From the NCBI GenBank assembly GCA_023460955.1, contig JAEWOH010000036.1, positions 19,734 through 83,733 of the forward strand: 64,000 nucleotides of DNA, given 5' to 3'. Origin of the DNA: Bacillota bacterium. Its GTDB lineage: Bacteria > Bacillota > Clostridia > Acetivibrionales > DSM-1351. The notes below the pieces were generated by a model. The model had not been told where the DNA came from, did no database searches, and saw only the letters and a program-made list of their open reading frames with translations. Below, piece by piece: positions 18,295-27,015 of the stretch (position 1 is the first letter of the stretch; every line of letters starts with the position of its first letter). Made by a program: the position numbers and the translations under genes.

Positions 18295-19989
18295 GTGAAT
18301 TATAATATTTTAATCGGAGGGGCTGCGGGGCAGGGTATAGAAACACTGGCGGCCGTATTTGAAAAACTCCTTAAAAGATGGGGCTTTGAAGTATTCACAA
18401 TACGAGATTATATGTCGAGAGTAAGAGGCGGCCATAATTTTATCCAGATTCGCTTCGGGAGTGATAAATTATTTTCTCACACTGAAGAATTAGACGGAAT
18501 ACTGGCTATGAACGGTGAAACAATTGAAAACCACATATCCAGATTAAAGAAGGATGGGTTTATTGTTTGTGACCAGGATATTAAAATTGATGATACAAGA
18601 AGCCTTAAGCTGCCTTTAAAACAACTTGCTTCCAGTGCAGGGAATGTAAAAACTTCGGGGACTGTTGCTCTTGGAGCAGTACTTGAGTTACTAGGAGTTG
18701 ATGATAGCAGGACAGAGGATGTATTAAGTGCATTCTTTAATGATGAGATCGCAAAGCAGAATTTTAACGCTATCAGAGAAGGAAGAAGTGGAGTAGAAAA
18801 ACGATATGACATAATTACATCTGAACAGGATAACAACATCTTAATCAATGGTAATGAGGCTGTGGCTCTCGGAGCAATGGCCGCTGGCTGCAAATTCTAT
18901 TCTGCTTACCCAATGACACCTTCCACAAGCATTATGGATTATCTGGCATCAAAAATGCTGGATGCAGAGATAGTGGTGGAGCAGGCAGAGGATGAGATTG
19001 CGGCCATTAATATGGCTATTGGTGCCTCTTACGCAGGGGCGCGTGCTATGACCGGTACTTCCGGCGGAGGCTTTGCTCTGAAGGTGGAAGCGTTAGGCCT
19101 GTCAGGAATGATGGAGGTTCCGCTGGTAATCGCAGAGGTTCAGCGCCCCGGGCCAACTACAGGACTTCCCACAAGAACAGAGCAGAGTGATTTAAAGTTT
19201 GTAATATCGGCATCCCAAGGTGAATTTCCCAGAATGGTAATAGCACTGAAAAATCCGGAGGATGCTTTCTATCAGACTGTCAGAGCCTTTAATATGGCTG
19301 ATAAATACCAGCTGCCTGTAATTCTATTGAGTGATCAGTTCCTTGCTGATACAACTGTAACAATAAAACCTTTTGATTTTGAGAAGGTGGAGAGAAATAC
19401 TTACATAACAACTTATCAATATGATGAGAATAATCAATATAAACGGTATGAACTTACGCCAACAGGTATTTCTCCTAGAATTATACCGGGTAAAAACCCA
19501 GGAGTAACTATACTTGTAGATAGTGATGAGCATGATGAAACAGGACATATTACAGAATCTGCAGAAGTACGTGAGCAAATGGTAGATAAGAGAATGCGGA
19601 AGCTTGACTTATTAAAGGAAGAGCTTATAGAACCGGAATTCATCGGAGAGCAGAACTGTGATACTTTACTGCTGGCGTGGGGGTCCACCTGGGGTCCTGT
19701 TAAAGAGGCTGTAGAAAAGTTAAACCTTGACGGAGCTAATAACCAGGATGGGGCTATAAAATATGGTGCTCTGGTTTTTGGGGACATTTGGCCTCTTCCT
19801 ACAAAGCAGATTCTTGACAAGGCAGCCCAAATAAAGCGGATAATAAATGTTGAGCAGAACGCTACTGGACAGTTGGCGTCAATAATTTCGGAAGTTACAG
19901 GAATCAAATGTACAAATAGTGTTCTTAAATATGATGGCAGACCAATGAGCTCCCAGTTCATTTATCAAAAAGTCAGGGGGATGGAATAA
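18295..19989 (+). CDS. korA: 2-oxoacid:ferredoxin oxidoreductase, fused gamma/alpha subunit (KorA)
   Basis: A 564-residue subunit that, with KorB, decarboxylates a 2-oxoacid (often 2-oxoglutarate) to acyl-CoA and reduces ferredoxin. Residues about 1-180 form the gamma domain (GGAAGQGIET near the start) and about 190-564 the alpha domain (NEAVALGAMAAGC, AYPMTPSTSIMDY, GARAMTGTSGGGFAL). The start is GTG after AAAGAGGTGG. korB begins two bases after its stop. The 189-base upstream gap separates it from the divergent phosphoesterase gene. Confidence 0.92.
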   Translation: MNYNILIGGAAGQGIETLAAVFEKLLKRWGFEVFTIRDYMSRVRGGHNFIQIRFGSDKLFSHTEELDGILAMNGETIENHISRLKKDGFIVCDQDIKIDDTRSLKLPLKQLASSAGNVKTSGTVALGAVLELLGVDDSRTEDVLSAFFNDEIAKQNFNAIREGRSGVEKRYDIITSEQDNNILINGNEAVALGAMAAGCKFYSAYPMTPSTSIMDYLASKMLDAEIVVEQAEDEIAAINMAIGASYAGARAMTGTSGGGFALKVEALGLSGMMEVPLVIAEVQRPGPTTGLPTRTEQSDLKFVISASQGEFPRMVIALKNPEDAFYQTVRAFNMADKYQLPVILLSDQFLADTTVTIKPFDFEKVERNTYITTYQYDENNQYKRYELTPTGISPRIIPGKNPGVTILVDSDEHDETGHITESAEVREQMVDKRMRKLDLLKEELIEPEFIGEQNCDTLLLAWGSTWGPVKEAVEKLNLDGANNQDGAIKYGALVFGDIWPLPTKQILDKAAQIKRIINVEQNATGQLASIISEVTGIKCTNSVLKYDGRPMSSQFIYQKVRGME

Positions 19990-19991
19990 TT

Positions 19992-20843
19992 ATGTGTGAT
20001 TTAAAGTATAATATTTCTGAAACTGCTTGGTGTCCAGGCTGTGGTGATTTAAATATAATAGATTGTCTCAAGTCAGCGTTGGAACAACTCGGAAAAAAAC
20101 CTCATGAAGTTCTTGTAGTTGGAGGTATCGGCCAGGCCGCTAAAACAGCTCAGTACATAAATACAAACGGTTTTTGCGGTCTTCATGGAAGGTCCCTACC
20201 TCCTGCTGCTGCAGCCAAAATCGTGAACAAGGATCTTACCGTTATTGTTAACACAGGTGATGGTGATTCCTATGGGGAGGGTGGAAACCATTTCTTACAC
20301 AACATAAGAAGAAATGCAGATATAACACATTTTGTACATGATAACCAAATATACGGACTCACTAAAGGCCAGGCTTCTCCTACAACGGCAATCGGGCATG
20401 TAACCGGAGTTCAGACAGCAGGATCAATGAATGAACCCTTAAATCCGTTACTTGTTGCGTTGTCTTTAGGTGCAGGCTTTGTGGCAAGGGCATTCAGTGG
20501 TGACAAGGAACATCTGACTTCGATTATGTCAGAAGCCATAAAATATAAAGGTTATGCTCTGGTAGATATTCTTCAGCCCTGTGTGAGCTTCAACAAAATC
20601 AATACCTTCCAATGGTATAGTAAAAGGGTTTATAAACTTGAAGAAGGTTATGACCCCACTAACAAATTAAAAGCGATGGAAAGGTCCATGGAATGGGGAG
20701 ACAGAATTCCAATCGGTATACTTTACAGACAGGATAAACCAACATTTAATGATAAGTTTGAATTTCTTAAAGGTAAACAACCGCTTATTGATAAGGTTAC
20801 ACCGATGGAAAAGGTTAAAGGTTATTTGAATGACTTTATTTAA
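19992..20843 (+). CDS. korB: 2-oxoacid:ferredoxin oxidoreductase, beta subunit (KorB)
   Basis: The 283-residue thiamin-diphosphate subunit. CPGCGD near residue 15, the TPP/Mg site GDGDSYGEGGNHF (about 88-100), and HDNQIYGLTKGQASPT are typical of KorB/PorB. It carries no ferredoxin domain, and no ferredoxin gene is adjacent, so electrons go to a ferredoxin encoded elsewhere. A terminator follows. Confidence 0.92.
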   Translation: MCDLKYNISETAWCPGCGDLNIIDCLKSALEQLGKKPHEVLVVGGIGQAAKTAQYINTNGFCGLHGRSLPPAAAAKIVNKDLTVIVNTGDGDSYGEGGNHFLHNIRRNADITHFVHDNQIYGLTKGQASPTTAIGHVTGVQTAGSMNEPLNPLLVALSLGAGFVARAFSGDKEHLTSIMSEAIKYKGYALVDILQPCVSFNKINTFQWYSKRVYKLEEGYDPTNKLKAMERSMEWGDRIPIGILYRQDKPTFNDKFEFLKGKQPLIDKVTPMEKVKGYLNDFI

Positions 20844-20870
20844 TATAGACTCAGTTAAGATACCATTCTC

Positions 20871-20897
20871 AAGAAGAACTCTGTTAGGGTTCTTCTT
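20871..20897 (+). terminator. Terminator after korB
   Basis: AAGAAGAAC (20871-20879) pairs perfectly with GTTCTTCTT (20889-20897), followed by T residues. Confidence 0.8.
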
Positions 20898-21164
20898 TTA
20901 TTTATTCGTAAATACGTTCTGAAGTTTGATTTTGGAAGTAAGAGTTAGTCATCCAATTTATTACAACCCCCAACAAAGAGTTTATAAAACACGAATAATA
21001 TAGTAAAATGACATTATGTAAACTTTGTAATTGTATTGGAAGGAGGTGAAGCTCTTTAACGGAAGCTCTGATTGACTGCAGAGTAGAGTAAAATTGCAGT
21101 CAGGGTATTGATAACACATTTTAATAGTTTTCCATTTTGTGCTCTCAATATCAAAATAAAATTA

Positions 21165-21283
21165 TTTGCTGAATCCTCAATATGAGGTACGGAGGAACCA
21201 AGAAGAGGGGGTTAATCCATTTTTATGGTAGGGCGATCCTATTACCCGAACCCGGCAGCTAACTTCGGAAGCGAACTATAGGA
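21165..21283 (+). ncRNA. Cyclic di-AMP riboswitch (ydaO/yuaA type)
   Basis: The conserved ydaO-class pieces appear in order: GCTGAATCCT, ACGGAGGAACC, GGGGTTAATCC, TAGGGCGATCCTATTACCCG, AACCCGGCAGCTAAC and TTCGGAAGC. It ends seven bases before the start codon of an SH3-NlpC/P60 wall hydrolase, the classic target class of this riboswitch. Upstream in the leader are a GACTGCA/TGCAGTC hairpin (21074-21101) and a GGTATTGA/TCAATATC stem (21104-21152), which may be part of the expression platform or its context. Binding of c-di-AMP usually lowers expression. Confidence 0.9.
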
Positions 21284-21289
21284 GGACTA

Positions 21290-22252
21290 ATGACAAATAG
21301 TATTAAAAAGGTACTGACAGGCTGCATTTTAGTTTTATTACTTGCACTTGTTTCAACAGCAGCCATGGCTGCTACAGTATCTGGAAAAATTTCAGGCACA
21401 AATGTAAAAATGAGGAAAGCTCCGAATACGTCTGCTACTATTATTCAAAAATTAACTAATTCAAAGGTAACAGTAGTAGATAAGTCTGGTGACTGGTATA
21501 AAGTGTCTTATAATAATAAGACAGGGTGGGTTAACGATGACTATATAAAATTAGTTTCTGTTAATGGCAGCATTAATTCAAATGGTGTTAATTTCAGAAC
21601 CGGCCCAAGTACCAGTTCTAAAAAAATTTCTGTTCTTAAAAAGAATACAGCAGTAGTTATTCTTCAAACCTCAAATGGCTGGAATAAAATTAAAATTGGG
21701 ACAAAAACGGGGTATGTGTCTTCAAAATTTGTATCTAATTCAGTTGTTAAAACAACTCCAAATTTAAAAACTGCCGCAATAGAAACTGTCTCAAAAGATG
21801 TGCTTCAAACCAAAGCAGCAACGGTTTCACGTTCTACGAGCGCAACTGTCTCAGTTGCTCAGGAGGAAGTTGAAACAATCAGTGACAGAATAGTTTCATA
21901 TGCAAAACAATTTAACGGTGTAAAGTACTTATACGGCGGGGCTAACCCTCAAACAGGCTTTGACTGTTCGGGATTTGTAGGTTATGTCTATAAAAAATTT
22001 GGCGTTAAGCTTAACAGATCAGCTCAAAGTATGTATTCCAACGGAGTAAAGGTTTCCAAGAGAGAGTTGGAACCGGGAGACATACTGTTCTTTGATGCAT
22101 CTGCACGAAAAGCCTCAGGCACAATTGATCATGTCGGATTATATTTGGGCGGAGATAGTTTTATACATGCTTCATCTTCAAATGGTGAGGTTCGTATACA
22201 AAAACTCTCAGAATACAGAGGAACATATTTAGGTGCTAAAAGAGTAATCTAG
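21290..22252 (+). CDS. Secreted SH3b-NlpC/P60 peptidoglycan hydrolase
   Basis: A 320-residue exported cysteine peptidase that cleaves peptide stems in peptidoglycan. It has a signal peptide (about 1-28, cleavage near AMA-ATV), two SH3b domains (about 30-90 and 92-150), a Thr/Ser-rich linker and an NlpC/P60 domain (about 198-320) with C226 in GFDCSGF, H281 in IDHVGLY and H293. It sits directly behind the c-di-AMP riboswitch, so its level should follow second-messenger state. Confidence 0.93.
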   Translation: MTNSIKKVLTGCILVLLLALVSTAAMAATVSGKISGTNVKMRKAPNTSATIIQKLTNSKVTVVDKSGDWYKVSYNNKTGWVNDDYIKLVSVNGSINSNGVNFRTGPSTSSKKISVLKKNTAVVILQTSNGWNKIKIGTKTGYVSSKFVSNSVVKTTPNLKTAAIETVSKDVLQTKAATVSRSTSATVSVAQEEVETISDRIVSYAKQFNGVKYLYGGANPQTGFDCSGFVGYVYKKFGVKLNRSAQSMYSNGVKVSKRELEPGDILFFDASARKASGTIDHVGLYLGGDSFIHASSSNGEVRIQKLSEYRGTYLGAKRVI

Positions 22253-22279
22253 AACTAAAAGAGTAGGATAGAAATATAA

Positions 22280-22322
22280 AAGGACATTGCTTTTCTCTGA
22301 TTTTGAGAACTGCAATGTCCTT
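22280..22322. terminator. Terminator between the NlpC/P60 and DUF2680 genes
   Basis: Perfect 11-bp arms AAGGACATTGC (22280-22290) and GCAATGTCCTT (22312-22322) with an inner TTCTC/GAGAA stem. It lies between convergent genes and could serve both. Confidence 0.75.
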
Positions 22323-22340
22323 ACTAAATTATTATGATGT

Positions 22341-23162
22341 TTAATGTCTTCCGCCCATTTTACCGTGCCCGTTTTTACCACTCATTCTGCCATTAGCCAT
22401 TTTATCAAAAGCTAATGGATCTGAAGCTTTTTCATCAATCCTGGAATTCATGCTATCAGCTTGTGTTTGAGTAATTAAGCCCGAGTCCTTATAAAGTGCA
22501 ACAAGCTTCTTCTCAACGGAAGCAGCTTTTACAGACCAGTCCTTTAATGCAGTCTTTTGTGCATCAGTAAGAGAAATACCCTCCAATAAATCTAAACCGC
22601 ATTGATAGCCTCCAAACATTTTAGAAGTATGGTTAGAAGTAGTTAGTGAGGAAACTGCTGCATCAATATTTGCTTTTAAGGTATCAGCTTGAGCCTGTGT
22701 TATAAGGTTCTGTTCGACCAGAAGTTTAATAAGCTCGTTCTGGAGATTTAATTGTTCCTTTTGTAGTTCGAGCAAACTGTTTTTCTGAGCATCAGTCAAC
22801 TTGGAAGTGTCAATTTTACCTTTAAAGCCATTGAAATCCTTACCTCCATGACCTGCTCCTACAAAAACCTCTCCATTTGCCAGATTACTATCTATTTGTG
22901 CTTTTTGGACATCAGCCTGAGCCCGTGTCATAGAACCGTTGCTTACCATTTTATCAAGCAAGTTCTTCTGCAGATCAGCCATTTTTTGAGCATAGTCCTT
23001 AACATCTGCCAGCTGCGAAGCTGATAATTTACTGGTATCAATACCAAACAACCCTCGGATTTTCATTGCAGCGGTAGAATTGGAAGTGGCCGCAAAAACC
23101 GTAGTAGGAACAATAAGGGCAAGTGCAACAGATGCTGCAATCAACCCTTTTTTTAACTTCAT
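22341..23162 (-). CDS. Secreted DUF2680 three-repeat protein
   Basis: A 273-residue exported protein with a signal peptide (KKGLIAASVALALIVPTTVFA). It contains three repeats of a helical unit, each with an S/T-LT-DAQ or LSASQL head and an LITQAQAD-type tail, as in DUF2680 proteins. The C terminus is Gly/His/Lys-rich. The role is unknown; a surface or coat location is likely. I use the ATG at 23162, ten bases after AAGGA; a GTG nine bases upstream is also in frame. A hairpin with a T run in the leader suggests attenuation. Confidence 0.85.
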   Translation of the reverse strand: MKLKKGLIAASVALALIVPTTVFAATSNSTAAMKIRGLFGIDTSKLSASQLADVKDYAQKMADLQKNLLDKMVSNGSMTRAQADVQKAQIDSNLANGEVFVGAGHGGKDFNGFKGKIDTSKLTDAQKNSLLELQKEQLNLQNELIKLLVEQNLITQAQADTLKANIDAAVSSLTTSNHTSKMFGGYQCGLDLLEGISLTDAQKTALKDWSVKAASVEKKLVALYKDSGLITQTQADSMNSRIDEKASDPLAFDKMANGRMSGKNGHGKMGGRH

Positions 23163-23194
23163 GTAAATCACATCCTTATCATTTTTATTTTATA

Positions 23195-23224
23195 GAAAAA
23201 AGGTTCCACTGTTATAAGGAAACC
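23195..23224 (-). terminator. Possible attenuator in the DUF2680 gene leader
   Basis: On the minus strand GGTTTCC (23224-23218) pairs with GGAACC (23207-23202), one bulged base, followed by seven T (23201-23195), about 33 bases before the start codon. A terminator here would lie inside the leader unless the promoter is downstream of it. Confidence 0.45.
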
Positions 23225-23510
23225 GTTTCTTTATATAACCTATGATAATATCGCAGTGTGTTCGTTCAGTGAACAAAAAGAAAATAGTATATGAAAATAT
23301 TAATGGAATTTCAGAAATAATTAAATAAGGGAAGCTTAATATAGTCATTTATGGGAAACAATTATTAAATTAAAATTAATCAAGTAAAATAAGTAAAAAA
23401 TATCTGCTTATTAATATATCATATTGGGTATCTTTATCTATAAATAGGATTCTAACTGATGAATATAGAATAGTTCTGTGGTGGGTTTGATATTGAAAGG
23501 AAAATAAAGC
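23225..23510. other. Divergent intergenic region
   Basis: AT-rich DNA between the DUF2680 gene (minus) and the DUF1801 gene (plus). A partial dyad GTTCGTTCAGTGAAC near 23260-23275 could be an operator, but I cannot assign a regulator. No gene is visible. Confidence 0.3.
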
Positions 23511-23879
23511 ATGGATAAGATTAAGTTTAGTACTGTAGATGAGTATATTCTGCAATTCCCCAATGAAGTTCAGGAGATTCTTAATGAATTGAGGAGATTA
23601 GTAAAAGAGGTTGTACCAGAGGCCGAAGAAAAAATAAGCTACCAAATGCCAACATATTATTTAAATGGTAATTTGGTACATTTTGCGGCGTTTAAAAACC
23701 ATATTGGGTTTTATCCAACTCCATCGGGTATTGAAGCGTTCAAGAATGATTTATCCAAATATAAGGGTGCCAAAGGGTCTGTTCAATTTCCTTTAAATAA
23801 ACCGATACCCTTTGATCTAATAAGAAAGATAATTGAGTTTAGAGTTAATGAAAGCAAAGAGAAAGCCTTAAAAAAGTAA
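23511..23879 (+). CDS. DUF1801 / YdhG-like protein
   Basis: A 122-residue protein with the DUF1801 pattern: an N-terminal helix, EKISYQMPTYYLNG, an HFAAFKNHIGFYPTPSG core and a basic C-terminal helix ending in KKALKK-type residues. Family members have been called iron chaperones, but evidence is thin. GAAAGGA precedes the ATG. It is monocistronic, with a terminator behind it. Confidence 0.8.
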   Translation: MDKIKFSTVDEYILQFPNEVQEILNELRRLVKEVVPEAEEKISYQMPTYYLNGNLVHFAAFKNHIGFYPTPSGIEAFKNDLSKYKGAKGSVQFPLNKPIPFDLIRKIIEFRVNESKEKALKK

Positions 23880-23941
23880 AACAGACCTAGTCGTTCTTTA
23901 ATGAATAATTTAACATATAAATTTAGTTCAATACTCAATAT

Positions 23942-23977
23942 AAAAAAGTACTTACAAATTATTGTGAGTACTTTTTT
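23942..23977. terminator. Bidirectional-looking terminator before the ger operon
   Basis: AAAAAAGTACT (23942-23952) and AGTACTTTTTT (23967-23977) form a perfect 11-bp stem with a 14-base loop. Confidence 0.8.
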
Positions 23978-24055
23978 AATAATATTGCTTATCATTGCTA
24001 ATAATATCATTACAATACGATTCTATTAATTTTAACACTACAATCGGGTGATATT

Positions 24056-25606
24056 ATGTTTGGAAAAAAGAAGAATAAAGACATTACTAAAAATAATAAT
24101 GTTTGCAACAGTAAAAATGAAAATAGTAGCAGTGATATTTCATTCTGTCTTGAAACTAATATTCAAACCATAAAAGACATACTAATTGACGATGATACAC
24201 TCATTGTCAGAAATATAGAAAACCAGTCAAATACCAAGATTAAAGGTGCACTGTTATTTTTTGATGGGATGGTAAACAACGAGATAATAAATGATAACGT
24301 TATACAGCCAATAGTGAATAATACGGAAATTCGAAGTGCATCAATCACCATTGATGATATTAAGAATAAAGTTTTATTAACACATAGTGTTGAGAGAACA
24401 TCAGATATAAATAAGCTCATAGACGCTGTTTATGAAGGAAATGCAATTTTTTTACTTGAAAGATCCTCAGAAGCCTTAATAGTATCATCTCAAGGCTGGC
24501 AATCAAGGGCGATTGAAGAACCTGAAACAGAAAGAGTAATGCGTGGTCCTAGAGAGGGGTTCACAGAATCTTTATCTACAAATCTCACTTTGGTTAAGCG
24601 AAAGCTAAAGACTCCTGAATTAAAGATGAAGATACGGGTATTAGGAAGGAAGTCACATACCAAAATATGTATTTGTTATATTAAAGGTATAGCAAATGAA
24701 AAGGTATTAAATGGACTATATAAAAGACTTGAAAATATTGAAATTGACGCTGTTCTGGATTCTGGTTATATACAGGAAATAATTAGAGACGCACCCTTTT
24801 CAATTTTTAAAACAATTGGGTCCACTGAAAGGCCGGATATTGTGGCTGGAAAAATTCTCGAGGGTCGCATTGCTTTATTTGTAGATGGTTCACCAGTTGC
24901 ATTGACGCTTCCGCATATTTTTATCGAGTATTTTCAAGCAAACGATGATTACTATATCAATTTTTATTTTTCGTCTTTTGGAAGAATATTAAGAATAGTA
25001 GGTTTTATATCGACAGTTAGTATTCCTGGTTTGTATGTTGCATTAACGACATATCATCAGGAGATTATTCCCACACCACTGCTTTACAGCATTTCTGCCT
25101 CAAGAGAGGGTGTGCCTTTCCCAACAATAATTGAAGTCATACTAATGCTTATGGTTTTTGAACTCCTTCGTGAGGCAGGCCTGCGAATGCCCACGTTTAT
25201 CGGACAAGCCGTAAGCATTGTAGGTGCTCTTGTCATAGGTACTGCAGCTGTAGATGCAAAACTTGTCAGTGCACCTATGGTAATAGTTGTTGCATTTACA
25301 GGCATAACCGGGCTTATCATACCAAGGCTAAAGGGTGCTGTTATACTACTTAGAATTATTTTCTTATCGCTTTCAACTTTCTTAGGTCTGTATGGTTATG
25401 TTTTTGGCATAGCTGGTCTAGTCATACATCTTTGCCAGCTTAGCTCATTTGGTATACCGTATATGTACAAACTTATGTTTATAAATCCGAAAGAGGATAT
25501 AAAAGATACATTAATCCGCGCTCCGTGGTGGTATATGAAATACCGGCCCAAACTACTTACAACCAATAGGCGCAGAAATAAAACGTATTGGGGTAATAAA
25601 ACTTGA
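24056..25606 (+). CDS. gerA: Spore germination receptor subunit A (GerA/GerKA family)
   Basis: A 516-residue A-subunit of a germinant receptor in the inner spore membrane. The long hydrophilic N-terminal part (about 1-270) includes the family motifs FFDGMV, RGPREGFTESL and ERPDIVAGKILEGR. Four or five membrane segments follow (about 290-465), then a basic cytosolic tail. It starts the four-gene ger operon. The TGA stop overlaps the TTG start of the next gene. The germinant cannot be read from sequence. Confidence 0.93.
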   Translation: MFGKKKNKDITKNNNVCNSKNENSSSDISFCLETNIQTIKDILIDDDTLIVRNIENQSNTKIKGALLFFDGMVNNEIINDNVIQPIVNNTEIRSASITIDDIKNKVLLTHSVERTSDINKLIDAVYEGNAIFLLERSSEALIVSSQGWQSRAIEEPETERVMRGPREGFTESLSTNLTLVKRKLKTPELKMKIRVLGRKSHTKICICYIKGIANEKVLNGLYKRLENIEIDAVLDSGYIQEIIRDAPFSIFKTIGSTERPDIVAGKILEGRIALFVDGSPVALTLPHIFIEYFQANDDYYINFYFSSFGRILRIVGFISTVSIPGLYVALTTYHQEIIPTPLLYSISASREGVPFPTIIEVILMLMVFELLREAGLRMPTFIGQAVSIVGALVIGTAAVDAKLVSAPMVIVVAFTGITGLIIPRLKGAVILLRIIFLSLSTFLGLYGYVFGIAGLVIHLCQLSSFGIPYMYKLMFINPKEDIKDTLIRAPWWYMKYRPKLLTTNRRRNKTYWGNKT

Positions 25607-26772
25607 AAACAATTAAGTCTGGATTTTTAGTAACTATTTTATTGCTTTCTACAACAGCACTAACAGGTTGTTGGGATTATAGAGAAATCAACGAACTTGC
25701 TATTGTAGCCGGTATAGCTGTTGATAAAAGCGACGATGGGAACAAATATGTACTAACTGCCGAAATAGTAGATTTAAAAGGGGCAGGGAAGGAAAACAAA
25801 ATACAATCAAAAAAAGTACAGGCAGAGGGTAAATCCTTTTCTGATGCCGTAAGGAATGCCATCAGAATTTGTGGAAAACATTTGTACTGGAGTCATTCGG
25901 ATATTGTTATAATTAGCCAGGATGTTGCCAAAGAAGGTATAATGCCGATTGTTGATGTTTATCATAGGGTACGTGAAACACGTCTTCCTTCACATATTTT
26001 GATATCAAAAGAAAAGACTGCGAAAGAATTATTATCCCAGGAGAGTATCTCAACAGAAATTCGAACTGTGGAGATGAAAAAAATGATAGTTTCGGAAAAA
26101 GATTTTCTTGGGAAATCCCCTCATGTTGACGTCAGAACTCTCATCAATATGCTGGGCTCAGAAGGTCAAGCCCCGATTTTATCTGCTATAGGCATTGTTA
26201 ACAACGAAGGAACCTATACTTCTGAATTGTCAGGTGCAGCAATATTTAGGGGTGATAAATTTGTAGGGTTTATAGATGGAGAAGAGACCAAATTTCTACT
26301 ATTTATAGAAGATCAAATAAAAGATACAATGCTTACATTACATGAAAATATTGATAGTAAATACAACGGAACAACAATAGAAATCCATAAGAACAAGACA
26401 AAAGTTAAGGCAGTAAAATTAAATGGTAAATTATCAATAAATATAGAAATTAATTCTGAAGCGTCTCTAAATGAATTGAGCGTTACTGAAAATCTTTTAG
26501 ATAACAAGGGACATAGAAAGTTAGAAAAAGAGGCTGAAGTGACTTTGAAAGCTAATATAGAACATGTTATTAAAAAAGTTCAAGAAGAATATGATCTGGA
26601 CATCTTTGGTTTTGGAGCCACCGTTAAGAGAGATATGCCTTCGGAATGGAAAACTATATCCTCAAAGTGGAATAAAGAATTCAAAGGTTTGGATGTAAAA
26701 GTAAAAACTAATATTGAGATTAAGGAAAGCGGAATTTCTTCAAAGCCAATAAAGGTGGATTATAAAAAATGA
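25603..26772 (+). CDS. gerC: Spore germination receptor lipoprotein subunit C (Ger(x)C family)
   Basis: A 389-residue lipoprotein subunit. The signal peptide ends in a lipobox (TALTGC, C22), after which WDYREINELAIVAGIAVD is the family hallmark. The start codon is TTG and overlaps the gerA stop. The mature part would sit on the outer face of the inner spore membrane. Its stop overlaps the next start (ATGA), showing tight coupling. Confidence 0.92.
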   Translation: MKTIKSGFLVTILLLSTTALTGCWDYREINELAIVAGIAVDKSDDGNKYVLTAEIVDLKGAGKENKIQSKKVQAEGKSFSDAVRNAIRICGKHLYWSHSDIVIISQDVAKEGIMPIVDVYHRVRETRLPSHILISKEKTAKELLSQESISTEIRTVEMKKMIVSEKDFLGKSPHVDVRTLINMLGSEGQAPILSAIGIVNNEGTYTSELSGAAIFRGDKFVGFIDGEETKFLLFIEDQIKDTMLTLHENIDSKYNGTTIEIHKNKTKVKAVKLNGKLSINIEINSEASLNELSVTENLLDNKGHRKLEKEAEVTLKANIEHVIKKVQEEYDLDIFGFGATVKRDMPSEWKTISSKWNKEFKGLDVKVKTNIEIKESGISSKPIKVDYKK

Positions 26773-26990
26773 TAGTAATAATCATATATTCTTTTTTTTA
26801 TATTTTCTTTGTTTTTACAGACCTTATACCTTTATTCCAAAAAAAGATCTGGAAATTATTCTGGACATATTTAATATTATTAATGATATCTTTTATTTTT
26901 GTCTTTATGATATCGTTTGATATAAAGATACCCAGCCCAGCAGAACCAATTAGAAGGGCAGTGAGCTCCATATTCGGTTCAGCCGAATAA
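26769..26990 (+). CDS. Small two-helix membrane protein, putative germination receptor D-type subunit
   Basis: A 73-residue protein with two hydrophobic segments (about 2-18 and 27-45) and a short soluble tail. It overlaps gerC by four bases and precedes gerB by 26 bases. Small two-TM proteins in this position are known as D-subunits in some Bacillus ger operons, so that role is a reasonable inference. Sequence identity to a known D-subunit could not be tested here. Confidence 0.75.
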   Translation: MIVIIIYSFFYIFFVFTDLIPLFQKKIWKLFWTYLILLMISFIFVFMISFDIKIPSPAEPIRRAVSSIFGSAE

Positions 26991-27015
26991 AACTAATTTT
27001 TTATAATGAGGCTTT

